DNA of 37,877 bases from the NCBI GenBank assembly GCA_035644935.1, contig DASQNO010000114.1:1-37877 (forward strand), given 5' to 3'. This document shows, piece by piece, positions 15,854-24,581 of this stretch. This stretch comes from CADCVW01 sp035644935 (GTDB taxonomy: Bacteria > Pseudomonadota > Alphaproteobacteria > Sphingomonadales > Sphingomonadaceae). The position numbers and the translations under genes are program-made. Positions within the stretch are counted from its first letter, which is position 1. Each line of letters starts with the position of its first letter. Under the pieces are notes generated by a model. That model was not told where the DNA came from and did no database searches. It worked only from the letters and a program-made list of their open reading frames with translations.

Positions 15854-15878
15854 AACCGCCGATGAAGCGCGCCGTTCC
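15854..15878 (-). promoter_or_regulatory. Candidate EcfG-like promoter for the 55-aa gene
   Basis: On the minus strand GGAAC (15878-15874) is followed after exactly 16 nt by GGTT (15857-15854); the consensus is CGTT, so the -10 box has one mismatch. Transcription from here would place the ribosome-masking hairpin in the leader. Confidence 0.35.
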
Positions 15879-15939
15879 ACCTTGTCCGCGCGCGGCGGCG
15901 GTGCTTTAGCTGCGCCTCACAACGCTTCGGACCCGAACA

Positions 15940-16419
15940 ATGCCGCGTCTCCTTTTCGCCTGCCTAGCCGCCTGTACGCTTGCTACCGCCGCTACCGCGG
16001 GGCCCGATCGCAAGCCGCCTTATTGGGCGTCGATCTCCGCCACGGAGGCGCGGATGCGCACGGGTCCGTCGCTGAACTACCCCGCGACCTGGCTGTACAA
16101 GCGCCGCGACCTGCCCATTCGCGTGATCGCGACGCAGCCCAGCTGGCGCAAGGTGCAGGACCCCGACGGCGCGACGGGGTGGATCCTGGTCAGCCTGCTC
16201 AGCGACACGCGCACGGCGATCATTCCCCGCGGCGAGCCCCGGCTGCTGCGGCGTTCGCCGGCGGACAACGCGGCGGCCGTATATCGCGTGCAGCCGGGGG
16301 TCGTCGGCCGCGTGTCGAAGTGCGCGGGCGGCTGGTGCAGAATGGATGTGAAGGGGCGCAGCGGATATATACGTACCGGCGAGATCTGGGGCGTCGACCC
16401 ATACGAGGAGCTGAAGTGA
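15940..16419 (+). CDS. Secreted SH3-domain protein
   Basis: A 159-aa exported protein with signal peptide MPRLLFACLAACTLATAATA, followed by two bacterial SH3-like units. The first has ARMRTGPSLNYPATWLYKRR, LPIRVIA and WRKVQDPDGATGWILVSLLS; the second has VYRVQPGVVGRVSKCAGGWC with RSGYIRTGEIWG. Such proteins usually bind peptidoglycan or modulate cell-wall enzymes in the periplasm; no catalytic domain is attached. No good ribosome site precedes the ATG. A hairpin follows the stop. Confidence 0.85.
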   Translation: MPRLLFACLAACTLATAATAGPDRKPPYWASISATEARMRTGPSLNYPATWLYKRRDLPIRVIATQPSWRKVQDPDGATGWILVSLLSDTRTAIIPRGEPRLLRRSPADNAAAVYRVQPGVVGRVSKCAGGWCRMDVKGRSGYIRTGEIWGVDPYEELK

Positions 16420-16425
16420 CTTGCC

Positions 16426-16447
16426 CCTCTCGCGCTTGCGGGAGAGG
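16426..16447. terminator. Stem-loop between convergent genes
   Basis: CCTCTCGC and GCGGGAGAGG pair around a CTT-type loop with a 2-nt bulge, between the stops of the SH3 protein and the thiolase. There is no clear U tract. It probably serves both directions. Confidence 0.5.
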
Positions 16448-16450
16448 TAG

Positions 16451-17641
16451 CTAGTTCATCAGCTCCACCGCCATCGCCGTCGCCTCGCCGCCGCCGATGC
16501 ACAGGGACGCGACGCCGCGGCGGCCGCCGTGCGTTTCCAGCGCGGACAGCAACGTCGCCAACACCCGCGCGCCGCTGGCGCCGATCGGGTGGCCGAGCGC
16601 CGTCGCGCCGCCGTGGACGTTGACGATGTCGTGCGGGATGCCGAGGTCGCGCATCGCGATCATGGCGACGCAGGCGAACGCCTCGTTGACCTCGAACAAG
16701 TCGACATCGCTCGCGCTCCAGCCGGCACGCTCCAGCGCCTTCTGCATCGCCGGCACGGGCGCCGTGGTGAACTTGGCCGGCGCCTGCGCATGCGCGCCGT
16801 GCGACACGATGCGTGCGACGGGCGTAATGCCCAGCCGGTCGGCGACGCTTTGCCGCGTCAGGATCAGCGCCGCGGCGCCGTCGGAGATCGAGGACGCGTT
16901 GGCGGCGGTGATCGTGCCGTCGGGCGCGAAGGCGGGCTTCAGCGTCGGGATCTTGGCCGCATCGCCCTTGGCGGGTTGTTCGTCATTGGAAACGCTGGTC
17001 GGCCACTTGCGTCCGGCGACCTCGACCGGAGTGATCTCGCGATCAAAGGCCCCGTTGGCGATCGCCTTTTGCGCCCGCGACAGGCTTTCGATCGCATAAT
17101 CGTCCTGCGCGCTCCGCGTGAACTGGTACAGGGTCGCAGCTTCCTCGGCGAAGCTGCCCATCAGCCGCCCGGTCTCATACGCGTCCTCCAGCCCGTCGAG
17201 GAACATGTGATCGTACATGCGGTCATGCCCGATACGCGCGCCGGCGCGGTGCTTGGTCATCAGGTACGGGGCGTTGGTCATCGACTCCATGCCGCCGGCG
17301 ATGACGAGGTCGGACGACCCCGCCGCCAGCGTATCGGACGCCAGGATCGCGGCCTGCATGCCCGATCCGCACATCTTGTTGACGGTGGTCGCGCCGATCG
17401 TCTCGGGCAGCCCCGCCTTGAGCGCCGCCTGGCGCGCCGGGGCCTGGCCGAGGCCGGCGGAGAGCACGCAGCCCATATAAATCTTGTCGATCATGTCGCC
17501 ATCGACGCCGGCGCGCGCCACCGCTGCCTTAACCGCGGCGGCGCCCAGGTCCGTCGCGGACACGCCGGTCAGCGCGCCTTGAAACGAGCCCATGGGCGTG
17601 CGGGCGTAGGACAGGATGACGATGGGGTCGGCGGTGTTCAT
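16451..17641 (-). CDS. Acetyl-CoA C-acetyltransferase (thiolase)
   Basis: A 396-aa thiolase that interconverts two acetyl-CoA and acetoacetyl-CoA. The nucleophile Cys is C91 in VNKMCGSGMQAA; the GHPIGASGAR His block and the C-terminal SLCIGGGEATAM Cys block are present, as is NEAFA. Start MNTADPIV at 17641 was preferred to the ATG 18 nt upstream because a GGAG ribosome site lies at the right distance. It is divergent from the isovaleryl-CoA dehydrogenase operon and can finish leucine degradation by cleaving acetoacetyl-CoA; the polyhydroxybutyrate direction is also possible. Confidence 0.92.
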   Translation of the reverse strand: MNTADPIVILSYARTPMGSFQGALTGVSATDLGAAAVKAAVARAGVDGDMIDKIYMGCVLSAGLGQAPARQAALKAGLPETIGATTVNKMCGSGMQAAILASDTLAAGSSDLVIAGGMESMTNAPYLMTKHRAGARIGHDRMYDHMFLDGLEDAYETGRLMGSFAEEAATLYQFTRSAQDDYAIESLSRAQKAIANGAFDREITPVEVAGRKWPTSVSNDEQPAKGDAAKIPTLKPAFAPDGTITAANASSISDGAAALILTRQSVADRLGITPVARIVSHGAHAQAPAKFTTAPVPAMQKALERAGWSASDVDLFEVNEAFACVAMIAMRDLGIPHDIVNVHGGATALGHPIGASGARVLATLLSALETHGGRRGVASLCIGGGEATAMAVELMN

Positions 17642-17660
17642 GAAGCGCTCCAATTGCATC

Positions 17661-17734
17661 GTTCGTCCCGAGCGAAGTCGAGGGGCGCTGCCACCTCACC
17701 TGCGACACCCCCCTCGACTGCGCTCGGGACGAAC
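17661..17734. repeat. Paired inverted repeat (family A) between divergent genes
   Basis: Arms 17661-17688 and 17707-17734 share the family A core in opposite orientation, with middles CGAAGT and CGCAGT type. The pair sits 19 nt upstream of the thiolase start and about 90 nt upstream of liuA, so it occupies the divergent promoter region. Confidence 0.9.
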
Positions 17735-17827
17735 GTTGGGTTGGTGATCAGATAGGCCGGACCGCCCGCTTGTTCAAACCGCTCGGCCTCTGCTAGCGCC
17801 CGTCAACAAGAGGAGTTGGAACACGAC

Positions 17828-18985
17828 ATGGTCGAAGGCCTAGACTTCGCGCTCGGTGAGATGGCCGACGCGATCCGCGACACGACGCAGCGCTTCGCGA
17901 CGGACCGCATCGCGCCCAAGGCGGCGGCGATCGACGAGCACAACAAGTTCGATCGGAGCCTGTGGCCCGAAATGGGCGCGCTCGGCCTGCACGGCATTAC
18001 CGTCGAGGAAGAGGATGGCGGGCTGGGCCTGGGCTATCTCGAACATTGCGTCGCGATGGAGGAAGTGTCGCGCGCGTCCGCGTCGATCGGGCTCAGCTAC
18101 GGCGCGCATTCCAACCTTTGCGTCAACCAGATCCGCCGCTGGGCGCGCCCTGAGCAGAAGGCGAAGTATCTTCCCAAGCTGATCAGCGGCGAGCATGTCG
18201 GCAGCCTCGCCATGTCGGAGGCGTCGGCGGGAAGCGATGTCATCGGCATGAGCCTGAAGGCTGAGGCGCGCGGCAACGACGCCTATGTGCTCAACGGCAC
18301 CAAATACTGGATCACCAACGCGCCGGAAGCGGACACGCTGGTGGTTTACGCCAAGACCGATCCGTCGGCGGGTCCCCGCGGCGTCACCGCCTTCCTGATC
18401 GAGCGCGGCATGGCGGGGTTCACCGTTTCCAACAAGCTCGACAAGATGGGCATGCGCGGGTCGGACACGGCCGAGCTGGTGTTCGAGGATTGCGAGGTCC
18501 CCGCCGACAACGTCATGGGCAAGGTGGGCGAGGGCGCCAAGGTCCTGATGAGCGGGCTCGACTACGAACGCGCGGTGCTGGCGGCCGGCCCGATCGGGAT
18601 CATGCAGGCGTGCCTCGACGTGGTCCTGCCCTACGTCCGCGAGAGGAAGCAGTTCGGCAAGCCCATCGGCAGCTTCCAGCTGATGCAGGCCAAGGTCGCC
18701 GACATGTACGTCGCGCTCAATTCCGCGCGCGCCTATGTCTACGCGGTAGCGCGGGCTTGCGATTCCGGAAAGACGACCCGTTTCGACGCCGCGGGCGCGA
18801 TCCTGCTGGCGAGCGAGAACGCGGTGAAGACCTCGCTGGAGGCGATCCAGGCGCTGGGCGGCGCGGGCTACACCAAGGAATGGCCCGTGGAGCGCTTCCT
18901 GCGTGACGCCAAGCTGTACGACATCGGTGCCGGCACCAACGAGATCAGGCGCTACCTGATCGGCCGCGAGCTGATCGGGGCGTGA
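17828..18985 (+). CDS. liuA: Isovaleryl-CoA dehydrogenase (acyl-CoA dehydrogenase)
   Basis: A 385-aa FAD flavoprotein that oxidises isovaleryl-CoA to 3-methylcrotonyl-CoA in leucine degradation, passing electrons to ETF. Visible: the FAD/substrate block LAMSEASAGSDVIGMSLKAE, the YWITNAP turn, MGMRGSDTAELVFEDCEVP, and RKQFGKPIGSFQLMQAKVAD. The glutamate of LDYERAVLAA matches the isovaleryl-CoA dehydrogenase catalytic base position, and the end has QALGGAGYTKEWPVERFLRD. Assignment to isovaleryl-CoA over other acyl-CoAs rests partly on the adjacent carboxylase genes. ATG 17828 has AAGAGGAG about 12 nt upstream; a TTG at 17816 is a less likely start. Its stop overlaps the transporter start (GTGA). 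Confidence 0.9.
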   Translation: MVEGLDFALGEMADAIRDTTQRFATDRIAPKAAAIDEHNKFDRSLWPEMGALGLHGITVEEEDGGLGLGYLEHCVAMEEVSRASASIGLSYGAHSNLCVNQIRRWARPEQKAKYLPKLISGEHVGSLAMSEASAGSDVIGMSLKAEARGNDAYVLNGTKYWITNAPEADTLVVYAKTDPSAGPRGVTAFLIERGMAGFTVSNKLDKMGMRGSDTAELVFEDCEVPADNVMGKVGEGAKVLMSGLDYERAVLAAGPIGIMQACLDVVLPYVRERKQFGKPIGSFQLMQAKVADMYVALNSARAYVYAVARACDSGKTTRFDAAGAILLASENAVKTSLEAIQALGGAGYTKEWPVERFLRDAKLYDIGAGTNEIRRYLIGRELIGA

Positions 18986-20589
18986 CGGCGGCGGCGGAAC
19001 CCGCGCCGCGGCAGCGCGGGCTACTCGGCCTGGTCGAGCGGGCGGGCAATCTGCTGCCCGACCCGATCATGATCTTCGTCTGGCTGATCGCATTTCTTGC
19101 GATCCTGTCGGCCGTCGCCTCCTGGGCCGGATGGTCGGCGTCGCTCCGCTATACGGGCGAGACCGCGCCGCAATGGGGCGTGCTCACCGACGGGGTGCTG
19201 ACCTACACCGCGACCAGCCTCTTTTCCGAAGAGAATATTGCCCGGCTCTTGACCGAGATGCCCAGGACGATGACGGGCTTCGCGCCGCTGGGGCTGATCC
19301 TGGTGATCATGCTGGGCGCTTCGGTGGCGGAGCGGGCGGGGCTGTTCTCCGCGCTGATCCGCGCCTCGCTCCGCAACGCGCCCAAGGCGGTGCTGACGCC
19401 GATCGTCGCGGTGATCGGCATGGTGTCGCACCATGCGTCCGACGCGGCCTATGTCGTGTTCATCCCGCTGGCCGCGATCCTGTACGCGGCCGTCGGGCGC
19501 CATCCGCTGGCCGGCCTCGCCGCCGCCTTCGCCGCCGTGTCGGGCGGGTTCGCGGGCAACATCACGCCGGGGCAGCTCGACGTGCTGCTGTTCGGCTTTA
19601 CGCAGGAGGCGGCGCGCATCATCGAACCCGGCTGGACGATGAACCCGCTCGGCAACTGGTGGTTCATTCTGTCCATCGTTGTGATCTTCACCCCAATCAT
19701 CTGGTTTATTACCGACCGCGTCGTCGAACCGCGGCTCGGCAAGTGGGGCAGCGAGCCCGACGACGAGCTCAAGGCCGAGCTCGCCAAGTCGGCGATCACG
19801 CCGCTCGAACGCCGCGGCCTGCGCTTCGCGGGCGTGGCGGCGCTGCTGATCGTCGCGACGTTCGCGGCGCTGGCGCTGTGGCCGGGCTACACCCCGCTGA
19901 TCGACGAGACCGCGACGGGCACCGCGCAGCTCCAGCCCTTCTACGCCGCGCTGATCGCGGGCTTCTTCCTGCTCTTCCTGTGCGGCGGCATCGCCTACGG
20001 CGCGGGCGTCGGCACGGTGCGCAAGGCGGGCGACGTCCTCGCCATGATGCAGGACGGGGTGCGGACCATGGCGCCGTACATCGTGTTCGTGTTCTTCGCC
20101 GCGCACTTCGTCGCCATGTTCAACTGGTCGCGGCTGGGCCCGATCTTCGCGATCAACGGCGCGTCCGAGCTGCAGGCGCTCAGCATGCCCGCGCCGCTGC
20201 TGCTCGTCAGCGTGCTGTTCTTCTCCTCGTTCCTCGACCTGTTCATCGGGTCCGCCTCCGCCAAGTGGAGCGCGATGGCGCCGGTTGTGGTGCCGATGTT
20301 CATGCTGCTGGGCATCAGCCCAGAGATGACCACGGCGGCGTACCGGATGGGGGACAGCTACACCAACATCATGACCCCGCTGATGAGCTATTTTCCGCTG
20401 ATCCTGGCGTTCGCGCGGCGGTGGGATGGGTCTGTTGGCGTCGGTTCGCTGCTCGCGCTGATGCTGCCCTACGCGCTGACGTTCATGGCCGTAGGCATCG
20501 CGATGACGGTGGCGTGGGTGCATTTCGACCTGCCGCTGGGGCCGGGCGCACAGGTCTACTACGCCTCGCCCGTGGAGGCGCTGCGTTGA
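18982..20589 (+). CDS. AbgT-family membrane transporter
   Basis: A 535-aa inner-membrane protein with many hydrophobic helices, including one near residues 20-45 and others around 95-115, 140-185, 225-245, 285-305 and 320-345, plus several in the C-terminal third. The family block MGDSYTNIMTPLMSYFPLIL and the hairpin segment SAKWSAMAPVVVPMF identify AbgT, whose members import p-aminobenzoyl-glutamate or export sulphonamides by ion coupling. The GTG start overlaps the liuA stop and its own stop overlaps the next start (TTGA), so it is embedded in the leucine operon. The cargo here may instead be an acyl or organic-acid intermediate; that is inference. Confidence 0.87.
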   Translation: MTAAAEPAPRQRGLLGLVERAGNLLPDPIMIFVWLIAFLAILSAVASWAGWSASLRYTGETAPQWGVLTDGVLTYTATSLFSEENIARLLTEMPRTMTGFAPLGLILVIMLGASVAERAGLFSALIRASLRNAPKAVLTPIVAVIGMVSHHASDAAYVVFIPLAAILYAAVGRHPLAGLAAAFAAVSGGFAGNITPGQLDVLLFGFTQEAARIIEPGWTMNPLGNWWFILSIVVIFTPIIWFITDRVVEPRLGKWGSEPDDELKAELAKSAITPLERRGLRFAGVAALLIVATFAALALWPGYTPLIDETATGTAQLQPFYAALIAGFFLLFLCGGIAYGAGVGTVRKAGDVLAMMQDGVRTMAPYIVFVFFAAHFVAMFNWSRLGPIFAINGASELQALSMPAPLLLVSVLFFSSFLDLFIGSASAKWSAMAPVVVPMFMLLGISPEMTTAAYRMGDSYTNIMTPLMSYFPLILAFARRWDGSVGVGSLLALMLPYALTFMAVGIAMTVAWVHFDLPLGPGAQVYYASPVEALR

Positions 20590-22202
20590 GCGGACCGGTA
20601 CTGACCAGCAAGATCGACGTGAACGGGGAGGCGTTCGCCGCCAACGCAGTGCACAATCGCGCGCTAGCCGCCGAGCTTCGCGCCAGGGTCGCGACCGCGG
20701 CGCTCGGCGGGCCGGAACGTTCGCGCGCGCGGCATGTGTCGCGCGGCAAGCTGCTCCCGCGCGACCGGGTGGAGCGCTTGCTCGATCCCGGCTCGCCGCT
20801 TCTCGAGATCGGCCAGCTGGCGGCCAATCGCATGTACGCGGATGCGGACGGGGAGGACGGCGCCCCCGGCGCGGGCGTGATCGCGGGGATCGGCCGCGTG
20901 TCGGGCCGCGAATGCATGATCGTCTGCAACGATCCCACGGTCAGGGGTGGCACCTACTTCCCCGTGACGGTCAAGAAGCACCTGCGCGCGCAGGAGATCG
21001 CTCAGGAGAACCGGCTGCCCTGCATCTACCTGGTGGACTCGGGCGGGGCCAACCTGCCGCATCAGGCGGAGGTGTTTCCCGACCGCGAGCATTTCGGACG
21101 CATCTTCTTCAACCAGGCTCAGATGTCGTCGCAAGGCATCGCGCAGATCGCCTGCGTCATGGGCAGCTGCACCGCGGGCGGCGCGTACGTGCCCGCAATG
21201 TCGGACGAGAGCGTGATCGTCCGCAACCAGGGAACGATCTTTCTCGCCGGCCCGCCGCTGGTCAAGGCGGCGACGGGCGAGGTGATCAGCGCCGAGGAAC
21301 TGGGCGGCGCAGACACCCACGGGCGCAGGTCCGGCGTCGTCGATCATGTCTCCGAGAACGACGAGCATGCTCTGACCGTGGTCCGCGACATTGTCGCGCG
21401 GCTCAACACGGTGAAGAGCATTGATATCGACTTGGCCGAGCCTGTGCCGCCGAAGTTTGACGCGGAAGAACTGTACGGCATCATCCCCGGCGACGTGCGC
21501 GCGCCCTACGACGTGCGCGAGGTGATCGCGCGCATCGTCGACGGGTCGCAGATGCACGAGTTCAAGCCGCTCTATGGCACCACACTCGTCTGCGGCTTCG
21601 CGCGTATCTGGGGCATCCCCGTCGCGATCCTCGCCAACAACGGCGTGCTGTTTTCCGAATCCGCGCTCAAGGGCGCGCACTTCATCGAACTCGCCTGCCA
21701 GCGCCGCGTGCCGCTGCTGTTCCTCCAGAACATTTCCGGCTTCATGGTCGGCGGCAAGTACGAGGCGGAAGGCATCGCCAAGAACGGCGCCAAGCTCGTC
21801 ACCGCGGTCGCCACCGCGCAGGTGCCCAAGATCACCGTCCTGATCGGCGGCAGCTTCGGCGCGGGCAATTACGGCATGGCCGGCCGCGCCTACTCGCCGC
21901 GCTTCCTCTTCACCTGGCCCAACGCGCGCATCAGCGTGATGGGCGGGGAGCAGGCCGCATCGGTATTAGCCACCGTGCATAAGAATGCGGAAACATGGAC
22001 GCGGGAGGAGGCGGAGGCGTTCAAGGTCCCGATCCGGCAGCGGTACGAGGACGAGGGCAATCCCTATTTCGCCACCGCGCGGCTGTGGGACGACGGAGTG
22101 ATCGACCCGGCGCAGACGCGCGACGTGCTGGGACTGGCCTTCGCGGCGACGCTGAACGCGCCGATCGCGGAGCGGGCGCAGTTCGGGTTGTTCCGGATGT
22201 GA
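20586..22202 (+). CDS. liuB: Methylcrotonyl-CoA carboxylase beta subunit (carboxyltransferase)
   Basis: A 538-aa carboxyltransferase that moves CO2 from biotin to 3-methylcrotonyl-CoA, giving 3-methylglutaconyl-CoA. Marker blocks: RARHVSRGKLLPRDRVERLL, CIYLVDSGGANLPHQAEVFP, GSCTAGGAYVPAMSDESVIV, LFLQNISGFMVGGKYEAEGI, GSFGAGNYGMAGRAYSPRFL and SVMGGEQAASVLATV. Length fits the family (about 535). The start is TTG at 20586, overlapping the transporter stop; an ATG nearer than 240 nt in frame is not available. The open frame extends upstream only as an out-of-frame shadow of the transporter. Confidence 0.92.
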   Translation: MSGPVLTSKIDVNGEAFAANAVHNRALAAELRARVATAALGGPERSRARHVSRGKLLPRDRVERLLDPGSPLLEIGQLAANRMYADADGEDGAPGAGVIAGIGRVSGRECMIVCNDPTVRGGTYFPVTVKKHLRAQEIAQENRLPCIYLVDSGGANLPHQAEVFPDREHFGRIFFNQAQMSSQGIAQIACVMGSCTAGGAYVPAMSDESVIVRNQGTIFLAGPPLVKAATGEVISAEELGGADTHGRRSGVVDHVSENDEHALTVVRDIVARLNTVKSIDIDLAEPVPPKFDAEELYGIIPGDVRAPYDVREVIARIVDGSQMHEFKPLYGTTLVCGFARIWGIPVAILANNGVLFSESALKGAHFIELACQRRVPLLFLQNISGFMVGGKYEAEGIAKNGAKLVTAVATAQVPKITVLIGGSFGAGNYGMAGRAYSPRFLFTWPNARISVMGGEQAASVLATVHKNAETWTREEAEAFKVPIRQRYEDEGNPYFATARLWDDGVIDPAQTRDVLGLAFAATLNAPIAERAQFGLFRM

Positions 22203-22513
22203 TGAAGGATCGCAAATTGATCATTGGAGAGGGCGATCCCGACTTCCCTCAGCCGTACCGACATCTTGTGCCGATCGTCTCATGCCTCGTCGAAAACGGA
22301 AATGCGCTTAGCCATCCAGATAGAATGAGGAATCATTCTGGCTTCCAGATCACACAAGGCGGGTGGGTCTGTTACCTTGAGAAACCTATTGATTTCGCGT
22401 TAGCGGATGCAACGTTCGAACTTCCGCCAAGCGTGCGATTGGTTCCTTCGGAGGGCTCCATCTTCTGCAAGAGAACTTGGATCGCCATTGACGGCGGGCG
22501 AGCAGCGGAATGA
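22202..22513 (+). CDS. Unknown 103-aa protein between the two carboxylase subunits
   Basis: A 103-aa protein of no family I recognise, starting MKDRKLIIGEGDPDF and ending IAIDGGRAAE. No signal peptide, membrane segment or zinc motif is seen; three cysteines lie far apart. Its start overlaps the liuB stop by one base (TGATG) and its stop overlaps the liuD start (ATGA), so it appears translationally coupled on both sides. Base composition is unlike its neighbours: hand counts of two 60-nt lines give about 53 and 48 percent GC, against about 65-70 percent in the surrounding coding DNA. This suggests recent arrival. A role in the carboxylase is possible but unsupported. Confidence 0.7.
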   Translation: MKDRKLIIGEGDPDFPQPYRHLVPIVSCLVENGNALSHPDRMRNHSGFQITQGGWVCYLEKPIDFALADATFELPPSVRLVPSEGSIFCKRTWIAIDGGRAAE

Positions 22514-24456
22514 TCGCCTCCCTCCTCATCGCCAACCGCGGCGAGATCGCGTGTCGGATCATCCGCACGGCGCGCAAACTCGGCATCCGCACGGTGGCCG
22601 TCTATTCGGACGCGGACGCCAAGGCGCTGCATGTGCGGCAGGCGGACGAGGCGGTGCATATCGGGGCTTCGCCGGCGCGCGAGAGCTATCTCGTCGGCGA
22701 CAAGATCATCGCCGCGGCGAAAGCGGCGGGCGCGGAGGCGATCCATCCGGGGTACGGGTTCCTGTCGGAGAATGCCGACTTCGCGCAAGCCGTGCTCGAC
22801 GCGGGGCTGATCTGGGTCGGGCCGAACCCGTCGTCCATCCGCGCGATGGGCCTCAAGGACGCGGCCAAGAAGCTGATGGACGCGGCGGGGGTGCCGACGA
22901 CGCCGGGATATCTCGGCGAGGACCAGTCGCCCGAGCGCCTGCGCGCGGAAGCGGACGCGATCGGATATCCCGTGCTGATCAAGGCGGTCGCGGGCGGCGG
23001 CGGGAAGGGGATGCGGCTGGTCGAGGCTGCGGACGCGTTCGCCGACGGGCTGCTGTCCGCCAAGCGCGAGGCGGCGTCGAGCTTCGGCAACGACGCGGTG
23101 CTGATCGAGAAGTACATCCAGCGCCCGCGCCATATCGAGGTGCAGGTGTTCGGCGACACGCACGGCAACATCGTGCACCTTTTCGAACGCGACTGCTCGC
23201 TCCAGCGCCGCCACCAGAAGGTCATCGAGGAAGCCCCCGCGCCCGGCATGGACGACGCCACCCGCGCCGCCATCTGCGACGCCGCGGTCAAGGCGGCGCG
23301 CGCGGTCGACTATGTCGGCGCGGGCACGATCGAGTTCATCGCCGACGCCAGCGAGGGCCTCCGCGCCGACCGCATCTGGTTCATGGAAATGAACACCCGG
23401 CTCCAGGTCGAGCATCCTGTGACGGAGGAAATCACGGGGCAGGACCTCGTCGAATGGCAGCTGCGGGTGGCGAGCGGGGAGCCGTTGCCGAAGCGGCAGG
23501 AGGAGCTGAGCATCAGCGGCCATGCCATCGAGGCGCGGTTGTATGCGGAAAACCCCGCAACCGGCTTCTTACCGTCCGTGGGTCCATTGACTTACTTTTT
23601 GATGCCGCCGCAAAGCGGCAAGTTTCCTGGGCGGATCGAAACTGGCTACGACGAAGGCGACCTGGTCTCGCCGTTCTATGATCCGATGCTTGCCAAGCTG
23701 ATCGTTCATGCAAGCACTCGGGAGCAAGCGGCGCGATCACTCGCCTTGGACTGCGCCGACGTTCGTTGCTGGCCCGTCAAGACGAACGCTCGTTTCTTGG
23801 TCAACGCGCTTTGGCATCCCGAGTTCGTCGAAGGCGACGTAGATACCGGGCTAATCGGCCGTTACCTTGAAGCTCTAGCAGGGCTGGACGAGCCGAGCGA
23901 AAGTGCTTGGCAGTGGGCCGCTCAGATGGCCTTGGACGACGCGAGAGGCGGCAAGGCAATCGACCTCTCTGACGTCGAGCGTACGATCCCGAGTGGCCCT
24001 TGGACCCGGCAAATCGGCACGCGATTGAATGCTGCTGCAGCGACGCCTGAGGTTCGGCTTACCGATGGCGCTACCGTCGCCAAGATCACGGTTGAAGCCG
24101 AGCCAGCGATTGCATCCCGTCATGTCGAGCGGGTGGCCGAAGGCTATCTGGTCGATGATGCCGGTGCTACCTTTATATTGACGATCGCTCGCGCTTTTGG
24201 AACAGCGTCTGCAGCCGCTTCAGACGGCGCTATCATCTCCCCCATGCCCGGCCGCATCATCGCGGTGGAGGTCACCGCCGGCGCGGCCGTGGCCAAGGGG
24301 CAGAAGCTCCTGACGCTGGAGGCGATGAAGATGGAGCACAGCCTCGTCGCCCCTTTCGACGGCACCGTCGCCGAACTGGGCGCGGTTGCGGGTGCGCAGG
24401 TGGGGGAGGGCACGTTGCTTGCGCGGATTGCACTGATGGCGGACGCGACCGACTAA
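22510..24456 (+). CDS. liuD: Methylcrotonyl-CoA carboxylase alpha subunit (biotin carboxylase/carrier)
   Basis: A 648-aa biotin-dependent subunit that carboxylates biotin with ATP and bicarbonate. The biotin carboxylase domain starts SLLIANRGEIACRIIRTARK, has the glycine-rich ATP loop AVAGGGGKGMRLVEAADAF, FERDCSLQRRHQKVIEEAPA and MEMNTRLQVEHPVTEE. The biotin-carrier domain ends the protein with EAMKMEH, biotinyl-Lys K607. Length fits the family. The ATG overlaps the stop of the 103-aa gene. Codon use and GC fall between about residues 350 and 575 (roughly 23560-24230), then return to the high-GC style at the carrier domain, suggesting a mosaic gene. Confidence 0.94.
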   Translation: MIASLLIANRGEIACRIIRTARKLGIRTVAVYSDADAKALHVRQADEAVHIGASPARESYLVGDKIIAAAKAAGAEAIHPGYGFLSENADFAQAVLDAGLIWVGPNPSSIRAMGLKDAAKKLMDAAGVPTTPGYLGEDQSPERLRAEADAIGYPVLIKAVAGGGGKGMRLVEAADAFADGLLSAKREAASSFGNDAVLIEKYIQRPRHIEVQVFGDTHGNIVHLFERDCSLQRRHQKVIEEAPAPGMDDATRAAICDAAVKAARAVDYVGAGTIEFIADASEGLRADRIWFMEMNTRLQVEHPVTEEITGQDLVEWQLRVASGEPLPKRQEELSISGHAIEARLYAENPATGFLPSVGPLTYFLMPPQSGKFPGRIETGYDEGDLVSPFYDPMLAKLIVHASTREQAARSLALDCADVRCWPVKTNARFLVNALWHPEFVEGDVDTGLIGRYLEALAGLDEPSESAWQWAAQMALDDARGGKAIDLSDVERTIPSGPWTRQIGTRLNAAAATPEVRLTDGATVAKITVEAEPAIASRHVERVAEGYLVDDAGATFILTIARAFGTASAAASDGAIISPMPGRIIAVEVTAGAAVAKGQKLLTLEAMKMEHSLVAPFDGTVAELGAVAGAQVGEGTLLARIALMADATD

Positions 24457-24581
24457 CGCGCTCGGCGCGCAGGTTTGCTTACGTGCAATGCAGGTGACCG
24501 GATGCGCTTGCTTTCCTCTTCGCGTCGCTGCACCTGATTTGAGTTAAACGCCTTGGACGGCGTGAACTTCGGGAGCGGTTC

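Noticed and set aside
19021..20523. 500-codon minus-strand open frame opposite the AbgT transporter
   Set aside because: Composition is Arg/Gln/His/Asp-rich as expected for antisense of a membrane-protein gene; the plus strand has clear AbgT motifs.
19131..20585. Upstream extension of the carboxylase beta open frame
   Set aside because: It is an alternate-frame reading of the transporter; similarity to carboxyltransferase starts at TTG 20586.
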